Source of the DNA: Aldrovandia affinis | Taxonomy: Eukaryota; Chordata; Actinopteri; Notacanthiformes; Halosauridae | Reading direction: 5' to 3' | Assembly: GCA_029706075.1 (NCBI GenBank) | Contig: JAINUG010000114.1 | Coordinates: 1,302,001-1,366,000 of the forward strand | Length of the DNA: 64,000 nucleotides | In this document: one piece after another, positions 55,455 to 64,000 of the stretch | How positions within the stretch are numbered: the first letter of the stretch is position 1 | Layout: every line of letters starts with the position of its first letter | Made by a program: the position numbers and the translations under genes | Notes under the pieces: model-generated | Databases searched by the model: none | Seen by the model: the letters and a program-made list of their open reading frames with translations, nothing else | What the model was told of the DNA's origin: nothing

Positions 55455-55690
55455 TGAAACATTAGGTGTAGTGGTTGGGTATCTGGATTTGCAGCCAAAA
55501 GGTTATCAGTTAAAATCCAATGTGGGGCACTGCTCTTGAGTAAAGTACTTAACTTGAAGCACTGCAGTAAATATCCATCTGTACTGCATACCTGGATTAT
55601 ACAAGATGTGTGCAAAATACAAGCTGTGTGCAGTAAGACACCTTAGTAAGTATGCTAAGCAAATAAATAAATGCAGTTAATGCAGTTCGG
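55455..55690 (+). repeat. SINE family A copy
   Basis: ttaggtgtagtggttgg head, ccaatgtggggcactgctc, cttgagtaaagtacttaact and gcagtaaatatccatctgta match the other family A copies. Confidence 0.7.
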
Positions 55691-56897
55691 GTTTTGCTAG
55701 GGCTCGCAGGGGTATGCAGACTAAAGTGGCCTGTTTTGTCTCAGTGCTGAGTGTCCAAAACAACCAGAAACTCCTAGCTTGTCTGTCCTGTAGTTACTCA
55801 AGCAAAATAAGTTCTGAGCTTGTTTTACAGTGTGTGGCAGTAAGGCCAAATATGTTCTCAAACAGAATATCCAGAAACACGGCGGTGGTGGGGCAGTTCT
55901 CCCTCCTCTTGAAGTGGGTCTTTCAGGACCAAGGTATGAACTAGGTCTGTCTCACTGCAATACATTTGACCACAAACAGTAACCAAAGACCATATAATCA
56001 GAGCTCAGAAATTTTAGAAATGAGTATTTCAGAGTAATGCATTACAGTAACAACACAGAACATGCACATCACACTTAAAAGATAAATACATTGGCCTTTA
56101 AGATATGAAGTATTTAATACTTGCAATTCAGTTTGGCACAATAGATGCAGGCAGGGAGACAGATAGTCGCAAATCTCAACACAAAATTTCACACAGAGAA
56201 AAGGGAAAAAGGTAATCTACACAAAAGTATAGAGGCATTGGACTGATTACATTGTATTCAGGAAAAAGTATGGCTGGTATGCAAGCTGAAAGACAATACA
56301 CACATTGAGACTTAATTATGGGGGTATGTTTAAAATCAAGTATAGTACTTACACATAACACTTTACATGCTGTCTGAAGTAGATGGAAATTAAAGGACTC
56401 ATATGTTTGTTTTGTACTTTGGTTTCCATGGTAATACATTGGAGCAGAGAGGGGATAATTAACAGTACAATCTTATCAATAGGCTTTTATTACAAAAAAT
56501 TAAAAAAACAACATTTTTTTCTTAGTGTAGATGAATATGTACAAGGGTGTGTGCAATTTTCAGAAAGTTATTTTTCTTCTGTGGTCCTCATGAAAAAGGC
56601 ATTCAAAAGAGAACAAGAGCAGAAAAAACATTTATTTTCCCTCTGACATCTTGCCCAAATAGCCATGTGTATCCTAATATTGAACCTTTCACTGTATTTT
56701 AGTGTGTGTCTGGACCTCCTGGATGGCAGCAGGGTTAATGAACTTAGGGTTGGGTTAAGACATACTGTAACATACCCGTGCCAAATCAGAAGAAGTACTT
56801 TCCAAGTAGTATTCAATTAAAAACAGTATATCACCTATTAATCTCTGTATTATTGATAGTTGTTTTTGTAAAATTGTAAAATATATATATATATATA

Positions 56898-57793
56898 CAC
56901 CGGTCAAAAGTTTTAGAACACCCCCATTTTCCAGTTTTTACTGAAATTTAAGCAGTCCAGTGAATAACCTGAAATGGTACAAATGTAAGTGGTAAACTGC
57001 CAGAGGTTGAAAAAAAAAAGTTTAGGTTACCAAAAACTGAAAAATAATGTCAATTTCAGAGTTATAAAAAAGGCCCTTTTCAGGTAACAAGTAATGGGTT
57101 AACGTGAGTTAACAGTCACTCTGTGCAAGTCGCCAACTCTGGATCCAACAAAAGAGCCCCAGACCATCATGCTTCCTCCTCCATGTTTGACAGTTGATGT
57201 CACACACTGAGGAACCATCCTTTCGCCTACTCGACGGCCTACAAAAACCTTTCAAAATTTCAAGATTTCAAATTTTGATGAATCCATAAGACCTTCTTCC
57301 AGTCTTCAGTAGTCCACTGGCGGTGCTTCATGGTCCAGGCAAGCCTCTTTTTCTTATTTTTCCATCTTAGCAATGGCTTTCTTACTGCCACTCGACCTGT
57401 CAAACCTGCAGCTTGAAGTCTTCTCTTCACAGTTGAAACTGAGACTTCCTTACTTCAACCAGTGTTAAGCTGTGCTTGAAGCTGTTGTGCTGTGAGCCGC
57501 CTATCACACAAGCTGTTGACTCTTACAAACAAGTCTACTGATTTTGTTGTGGCTTTGGGTCTGCCAGACCTCTTCCTGTCAGAGTTTCCTCCAGTTTCCA
57601 AGTGCCTTTTGATGGTGTAGGAAACTACTCACTGGCAAAACAATTACATTCTTTTTCAGTTTTTGGTGACCTAAACTTTTTTTTTTTTTCCGCTTACCTT
57701 TGTACCATTTCAGGTCATTCACTGGAATTGAACTGCTTAAATTTCAGTAAAGACTGGAAAATGGGGGTGTTCTAAAACTTTTGACCAATAGTG
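56898..57793 (-). mobile_element. Tc1/mariner element, TIR-bounded, internally deleted
   Basis: Bounded by accggtcaaaagttttagaa (left) and the complement aaaacttttgaccaatagtg (right), with TA flanks on both sides. The minus strand still reads PSVKHGGGSMMVWGSF-like transposase sequence around 57125-57200 and a helix-turn-helix-like region at 57300-57620. The catalytic C-terminal part is missing. It is the longer relative of the MITE at 39245-39604. Confidence 0.85.
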
Positions 57794-57829
57794 TATATAT
57801 ATTGGCCTTAATATAATTTATATATATGA

Positions 57830-58070
57830 ACATAAGATGCAGGTTAAACTGACATGCTTGTTGTTCCCTGGGTCAGTATGATCCCCCTTCTTATATATTG
57901 GAATTATACTACCTTGCTTCTAGTCATCTGGTATTTCACCAGTGTTTAGAGATTACATGAAATTATCTGTCAATGGTTTATAAATCTATCCAAATTCTTT
58001 GGGAACTCTAAGATATATGTCATTGGGGCCTGCTGCCTTATTTGTCTTACGTTTTTGTCGTTTTTGTAGT
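57830..58070 (-). pseudogene. CR1/L2-like LINE reverse transcriptase relic
   Basis: Minus-strand translation gives AAGPNDIYLRVPKEFG, stop, IYKPLTDNF, stop, SLNTGEIPDD, stop, KQGSIIPIYKKGDHTDPGN, VSLT. This is the early RT segment (GPDxIxxRVLKE ... GxxPxDW...PIxKKGxxxDPGNYRPVSLT) of CR1-type elements, with several stops. Confidence 0.7.
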
Positions 58071-60689
58071 GCTTTGTAGTCTCTGAATTGTCTTTAAAAT
58101 ATATTCTGTACAGTCTCTTTCTTTTGTCTCAAAATCTCCCATAAAGATTTATTCATCTACTGTGGGCCTTATATAAATTATTATATATCAATTTATTATG
58201 TTCTTGCATGATGTATGTAGTTGACTTCAGATTATGTATTTCAGAGTAGAAAAATCTGTTATCTAATGCTTAGTTAATTGATAATTTTTTGTTATTATAT
58301 ACTATATTAATATTTATACCTTTGTTTATACAGGACATAGTTAACTGCCTCGCAGTGCCCTGACAAAGTCCTGAATATAGGAAACATTGTATTTTTACCT
58401 ACTCACTAATAAACCACATTCTCCAAGCTCCACACCAGTGAGCAGGCACCTTTATTTACTCCTTTTTGCCAAGAACCTGGGCCAACAAGTGATGTACTTG
58501 TGCTTTTCTATACTTCCTTCAGCTGTCATCAATTCCCTGTGGCCCCATGGACTAGATCCTTGTGGCCCACTAGATATATATTACTCATCGGTTTATAGCA
58601 ATCTACTAGAGTCTCTGATAAAATAGCATGTTAATATGTAATATGTTTCTTATACTGATTAAAAATGTCCTGGGACATAACAACAGAACCCTACATAACC
58701 TGCTTATAAGAATATGATGCTTATAAGAAGACAATGATGTTGGAAAAGTCCACTATACTTACAAGCACACACCATATATAAAGGTATTAACAAAAGACAC
58801 AGTACCCTGGAATTCAGTGCTTTGTATTGTATCTTGTAAGGAATATGAAAGGTCCACAAACAGCCCTGCAGTTCACTACCGTGGACTGCTGTATAAATGT
58901 TTTTTCTTTAGCTTCCCTTCAGAGTGATTCATCATTTTGCTTGAATAAAGTATAAGGTACATGTTTTAATTATGGCTGATATATGCGTCAACATAAGTGC
59001 AGTAAAGCTGAGCAGACTGGTCTATGTGAATCCTTGACATGGCTATTTATTTTTATGTGAACATCTATATTTATAAAACACTGTCATTTGGCTTAAGAGT
59101 TATATTGATTGGACTGCCTTAAAAGCCTAGAATTGCCCGTAAGATAGACACAGGCCCCTAAAGTAGCCAGACACTATACAGACACCCCTACAGTGTTTGC
59201 GCTTCAGGGCACAGACCGCAGACCCATCTGACATAAATTTAGAGCTAATCAACCGCTTAAACCAGAATAGAGATGCATTATTTTCAAGAGATAGAGAAAT
59301 CATCTGGACAAATGTCATATTTTATGGCAATTTAATATGAACCTTACAAAATAGACAAATAATGTGATCTCAAGAAGACCAGATTGGTCGAAATGCATTG
59401 CTGTTATAACCATTGTTGTTTGTTCATTGTCCGTCTGTATGGAACACTAATCACACAGTGTTTTCTCATGCCTAGTGCTGCCTAATAAAAAACATATGGC
59501 ACACTTGTTTCACCTAATACGGGTTCGTCACCTCTTTTGTATGGTTCATACCTCTGTGCCACCTAGCAAGACATCATACGCAGTTGGTGCATGCAGACTG
59601 CAGGTAGCCAGATTGACAAGAGGAGAGGCTATTGTGCAAAAACATCGGCATTGACCTCCAATGCCAAACTTTCTCTCCCTGGGTGACGCTATGGCCAATT
59701 ATGTGTTGGCCCATAAGACTCCCAGCCACAGTTAGCACTAGCATAGTCAGGATTAAATTGTGGACCATGGAGTGCATCACACACCAAAACCAGTGCTTTA
59801 GCTGTTTATGCCAAACAAGAGCCCCTGAAATTTCCTTTTTAAGTGAAAAACATCAACAATTCAGAGACAGAGAAATTAAGGTGACAAATTAGATTATTAC
59901 ATTTATAGAAATATAGAAATTATTTATAGAATGTATTCAGTAATCTACTTAATGCCTTCCTTCCTCCCTCCCTCCCTCAAAATGAAAAAATGAAAAAATG
60001 TTTTTGTCTTTTATCAGGAACCCATGAGAAACAAAGACAGAAGAAATAAAGCAGAATAATTAAATTGTTTTAATGTGTTCAGCGTGATGTCAGTTATACA
60101 GTGAAAGCAGAGAAAGGAAACTCCATTACATAAAATATATGACCTTTTAAAAGTGAAAAAAATGTTTTCAAGCAATGTCTGCGAAATCACCACCTTCAGA
60201 GATAGCATGTAAACAAAGTTAAATGAGCTAATATCATAAAATACTGCCCCCCCCCCACCGCAAAAATGAGCTGATGTCAGTATAAAATACCCCCCCTCCC
60301 CCACAGAGTCTCAACAGTGTGTGTGTGTGTGTGGGGGGACTTCAGTTTGTTTTTCTATCAGAACTTGACCAGTGTTTGTCGATCAGTGAGCTACAGACCA
60401 AGAGGCAAAGAGGTGTTATGGATTATTAGACCAACTTTGGGTATTAAAAACAGTGAATTCCACTCATCTCTGTGTGGAAAATATTAAAGCTCAATAAACA
60501 GGACCCAGAGTTCATCTCCAGAGAATCCAGTTGCAGCGTTATTGACCTCCTCTTTACAGTGATGAGGTCATCTGTGAGAACATCCAAAGAGTATGAATTC
60601 AATTCTTGGTGCGATCATGCAGCTCAGCTGACAATTCATGGGATTCAAAATAAAAACGAGAACAATCACATTCCTGTACTCTGCAACTG
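58071..60689. other. intergenic DNA 3' of cav1
   Basis: AT-rich unique sequence with short poly-C runs (60247-60260, 60290-60301), a cctt/ccctccct run (59958-59980) and a short TG run (60318-60332). No exon recognised. Confidence 0.65.
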
Positions 60690-61449
60690 AATGCATTTTA
60701 TTTGGACGCAAGTCACAGTAAACCAGGGGGTTTCTCCTCAACTTCAGGAAATGCTGAGTCCATATGCAGCTTGGCTGAGTGTCTATCTGATTATAAAGGG
60801 ACGGCCCAGGTGTGCAACCAGAGGGCTGGACAAATGCTCTTGCCGGAGCTGCCAATTTGGCAGCACGCTCACATAAAGCCTACAATGAAACCCCACCCAC
60901 ATTAACACCCCTCCCCCTCTCCCTCCCCCAGCCCAAAACCCAGTGACCCCAAAGAGCACACATACAGTACAGCTCGACAGACAACAGGAGCAAAACAAAC
61001 AAACCCCTCTGGACAGATGACCATGACCCACAGAGGCCTTAATACACACTGCAGGACAATGGAATGAGTGAGTGCACACAAAAAAAGACAACATCACCAC
61101 TTTCACATATGACCACCTTCGCGCATGAAGGACAGACTACCATAAAAGGCTGGCACAGTCCTGCAGTGAGGAGAATTATGGTCAAAAAATGAGGGAGGGG
61201 ATGAAAAGTTTGTTTTTGTTCTAATTCTGAGCCCCTGTTCGCTACACCGGAGAGAGAAGCAAACTGCAAGCTTGAATGTCAGGTTGAGTTCCCAGGCCAC
61301 GCCCTCTCTGGAAACATCTTTGATTTCTCTGGTTGAGGTTGTGTTTTCTCTTGGCCCTGCAATCCACCCAGCCCTAAACCCCACCCCCACCCCCTTCATC
61401 TCCCCACCTGACCCATTCCCTCCTCCTCCTCTTCCTCCTCTTCCTGCTC
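60690..61449 (-). other. cav1: cav1 3' untranslated region (inferred)
   Basis: Non-coding sequence following the cav1 stop. The first ~75 bases (61376-61450) are almost pure purine in the transcript. A minus-strand AATAAA sits at 60697-60702, the first canonical hexamer downstream, suggesting a 3' UTR of about 0.75 kb. Confidence 0.5.
60697..60702 (-). terminator. candidate polyadenylation signal of cav1
   Basis: Minus-strand AATAAA (TTTATT on plus) about 750 bases after the cav1 stop codon. Confidence 0.4.
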
Positions 61450-61791
61450 CTACACCTCCTTGGTCATGCGCATACGGATGCTGCCGAAGCACTTGCCCAT
61501 GGCCTCAAAGAAGGGGTCGCAGAAGGTGTGGATACAGATGGAGTAGACCCGGCTCACACAGTGGATCTCGATCAGGTAGCTCTTGATGCAGGGCACCACT
61601 GCCCAGATGTGCACAAAAGAGAGGATGGCGAAGAAGATGCCCCACACCAACGCCAGTGGAATGCCCACCAGCGCCGTCAGCAGCCGGTAGCACCAGTACT
61701 TGGTCACAGTGAAGGTGGTGAAGCTGGCTTTCCACACTCCATCGAAGCTGTAAGTGCCCGGGGGCTCAGCGATCACATCTTCAAACTCCAC
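61450..61791 (-). CDS. cav1: cav1 last exon (exon 3): scaffolding domain, membrane hairpin and C-terminus of caveolin-1
   Basis: Caveolin-1 is the integral membrane protein that oligomerises to form caveolae. This exon gives 113 residues ending KEV and stop TAG at 61452-61450, the size and position of the large terminal caveolin exon. The acceptor ctacttccag precedes 61791, phase 0. Landmarks in order: [10 protein letters not shown] (caveolin signature FEDVIAEP), scaffolding domain [20 protein letters not shown], hydrophobic hairpin [19 protein letters not shown], then VVPCIKS, HCVSRV and TFCDPFF with the three palmitoylation-type cysteines. Two further cysteines (YWCYR, GKCFGS) replace non-cysteine residues of human CAV1. 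Exons 1-2 were not found before position 64000 and must lie beyond the window. Cav3 is the nearest alternative, but linkage to met on the same strand fits cav1. Confidence 0.95.
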   Translation of the reverse strand: MEFEDVIAEPPGTYSFDGVWKASFTTFTVTKYWCYRLLTALVGIPLALVWGIFFAILSFVHIWAVVPCIKSYLIEIHCVSRVYSICIHTFCDPFFEAMGKCFGSIRMRMTKEV

Positions 61792-62223
61792 CTGGAAGTA
61801 GAGGGAATGAGATGTGGAGAAAGGGGATGGGTTTTAGCATCATGTATTCATCATTACTGAATGCTCAGTTTTACCTTCTAAACCTTACCTTCTTTACCTA
61901 AACTATTAGAAACTGGTTGAGTATATTGCTACCAATAAATTAAGCATGATTTTGATTTGTTTTACCAAACAGATAATTAGCAGGTGGTAAATGTGTAATA
62001 GCCTACATGTCAATACAATTTAAAAGTGAAATAATTTATAAAAAAATGTTCAGAAAAATATCTGGTGTGTTCAGATTTGTTTTAACACTGATATTTACAG
62101 TTATACTACATGCAATTCCTGTCCATAGTAGCACAGAAACAACCACAAGCTTTGTAAAGCTTTTACCAGTTTATTTCACACTTACTTACTATTCTTTTAT
62201 AATCTATAAGTAATGATATTTAG

Positions 62224-62396
62224 TTAAAGGGATATTTTCACCAGAAAAATAGTACTTTCGGTGTTGTCAATCCGTACATATAGTTTTGTTGTTAACATTC
62301 CATTTCTTTAATTTTCAGTGTGAGCCGTGAGCTCCCGAATGCCAACAGACAGATTGACAACACCCAAAGTAAGTCGTTTTTGGCATATCCCTTTAA
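62224..62396. mobile_element. TTAA-flanked MITE with long inverted repeats
   Basis: Starts ttaaagggatattttcacc and ends ttttggcatatccctttaa, so ttaaagggatat is repeated inverted at both ends. Inner arms actttcggtgttgtcaatc and gattgacaacacccaaagt also pair. TTAA at both edges suggests a TTAA-type target duplication (piggyBac/Kolobok-like); no transposase. Confidence 0.85.
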
Positions 62397-63724
62397 TAAG
62401 CAGTAATATTGCACTAAAGGTTTTCTAACAGTATAAACAGAACCTTCAAATAAAAGGTGTGACCTCACACATGGATTTATACAGCAGAGGTCCCAATAAT
62501 ACAGGCACAGTTGAAACTCCTACTGCAGGTGAAAGATCAGACCTCGGGCCACCTCCTCACATGGATACATTTCTGCAAAACTCCCAAAGATAGAGCAGCT
62601 ACTAGAAGCAGAGCTACTATGTATGGGCAATGGACTATGGAATGGGGACACCCCAGGCTGCACTCGAGATTCCCTGAGACAAAACAGCTGTCTGTTAACA
62701 GGCTGTGATGGAGACTTGCAGGCAGTTTGGATATCCCTCACACAACACTCAGGGGGAAAACTCTGTTCTCTCAGAAAGGTAAATGTTGCATCCTTTGAAC
62801 AAACAGACCTCACCAAGCATCAACATTCCAATTTGTCTGTATGTGCTCAGGATTTCATTGCTACTAAGAGGCTGGTGGTTTAGTGGAAAAACATACATAC
62901 ACACACACACACAGTAATTTATGATACAGTAATATTTCTCAACCATGAAATATTAAATACAGACATATATGGCCTGCAAATTCATTTTTCTTTAGCTGCT
63001 GTTTAGTTAATTACTTAGTTACTTGCTTTGCTTTAGAAGCCTGACCACAAGATTAGTCATAGACATTTCTAGTTTGGTGAGGTTTTCTGACCGGTGATAT
63101 TGAGTGCATTATTGTGAGGTTAGTAAATAAAGAAGTCTGTAATATATGCTGCCACATGCACTGTAAATAAACTTTAAGAAGACTGTTACTGGGAGCTCAA
63201 TTGTTTTCCTGAATTACTTGTAGTGGACATTTTGTTTTTACATCACCTATCACTCTGACAACTTCATATGACAAAGACGACATGCCAGTTCCTTGAGGCA
63301 GTCTTTATTGAAAATACACAGTCAAAATGTCAAAATGAGACCCATCTGTTTGTGTTTTACTGTTAGATTACTTCAGATTACAGGGTCAGCTCTATCAGAG
63401 CAATACTTCTTCAGCTTTGATCATGCTGTTACTTTGCCAAAAAAGTTGCTTTATTCCAACTAAGGTGAAAATGGCTTAAAGTAGACACAATTTCCACATT
63501 GTCTGTACTGGCTGATATCGCAGACAGGCAGTGTGACAGTGAACCCATAAAGGGGTGGAATGTCACAGTAACATTCCATACAGCCACGAGAACACAGAGC
63601 CACAGTCGCTCTCTATCTGATATGGAGCAATTCTATGACAGCTAATGTGCATTAATGTTACAGTGTGAAACCTGGCCATTGTGTATTTGCCATGTTGTCT
63701 CTTTCATTAGCATTCATTTTCTTG

Positions 63725-63925
63725 ATTATTCACAGTGACTTACATAGTTTGCACTTTACACATTATTCATTTACACAGCTTGATGTATTACTGAAGCATT
63801 CAGGCTGCATTCCTTTCCTTGCTCAAGGGTACAACTAACAGCAGGGCCCCTACTGGGATTTGAACCTGCAATCCCTATGGTCTCAATCCAGTTCCAGTAC
63901 TGCACCACACTGCCACCCACAACAG
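63725..63925 (-). repeat. SINE family A copy, minus strand
   Basis: The reverse complement shows ggtggcagtgtggtgcagta, gattgcaggttcaaatccca, gttgtacccttgagcaagg and ctgaatgcttcagtaatac. Confidence 0.75.
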
Positions 63926-64000
63926 TCAAATTATTATCAACTGTAGACTACAGGGCTGAGGACAGGCTTCTGATTTATGCACTGCCTCGTGCGCCCCACT

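Larger units (their letters stand above)
54287..56897. other. intergenic DNA between met and cav1, middle part
   Basis: Contains a (TG)n microsatellite (55143-55190) and a family A SINE (55455-55690). Otherwise unique, with no convincing exon. Confidence 0.65.
61792..64000 (-). other. cav1: cav1 intron 2 (partial)
   Basis: Sequence upstream of the cav1 acceptor. It contains a TTAA-flanked MITE (62224-62396), a short CA run (62900-62915) and a minus-strand SINE near the window edge. No caveolin exon 1 or 2 was found. Confidence 0.75.

Noticed and set aside
61792..64000. Search for cav1 exons 1-2
   Set aside because: No minus-strand segment resembling the conserved caveolin exon 2 (NRDPK...DDVVK type) with a donor was found; presumably beyond the window.

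Overview
This window is vertebrate, almost certainly ray-finned (teleost) fish, nuclear DNA. It shows split genes with GT-AG introns, AT-rich non-coding DNA, (CA)n microsatellites, and several retroposon and Tc1/mariner families of the kind seen in fish. There are no bacterial-type genes, rRNA genes, operons or CRISPR arrays.

Two genes are recognisable, both on the minus strand. The first is met, the hepatocyte growth factor receptor tyrosine kinase. All 20 coding exons (numbered 2-21 as in mammals) could be placed from 46324 down to the stop codon at 3960. Every splice site is GT-AG and every intron phase matches its neighbours. Domains in order: signal peptide, Sema (exons 2-4), PSI (exon 5), four IPT domains (exons 6-12), transmembrane helix (exon 13), juxtamembrane Cbl-site exon (14), kinase (15-21) and a C-terminal docking tail. 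The one defect is a net one-base frameshift at a five-G tract in exon 2 (45831-45835); sequence on both sides is intact and conserved. The second gene is the last exon of cav1 (61450-61791), whose earlier exons lie beyond the right edge. The transcriptional order cav1 then met, same direction, is the CAV2-CAV1-MET vertebrate order.

Region by region: 1-2500 is a mosaic of repeats (LINE tail, hAT-like remnant, Tc1 transposase remnant, LINE/SINE tail). About 2640-3959 is the likely met 3' UTR. 3960-31768 holds met exons 21-3. The introns contain SINEs, a 32-bp minisatellite with higher-order structure next to the exon 17 donor, and a decayed antisense L2-type LINE. Intron 2 (31769-45149) contains a TIR element, SINEs, a Tc1 foldback MITE and candidate conserved non-coding DNA. 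Exon 2 is at 45150-46331. Candidate non-coding first exons lie near 48.3 and 49.2 kb. 49.3-60.7 kb is intergenic, with two Tc1/mariner elements, a CR1/L2-like reverse transcriptase relic and SINEs. 60.7-61.8 kb is the cav1 3' end. 61.8-64 kb is cav1 intron with a TTAA-flanked MITE and a SINE.

Functionally, met encodes a cell-surface receptor and cav1 the scaffold of caveolae; the linkage is positional and conserved. I found no convincing unknown gene system. The points worth a second look are the exon 2 frameshift, the minisatellite at a splice donor, three retroposon families sharing one 3' tail, and a few uncharacterised inverted-repeat elements.
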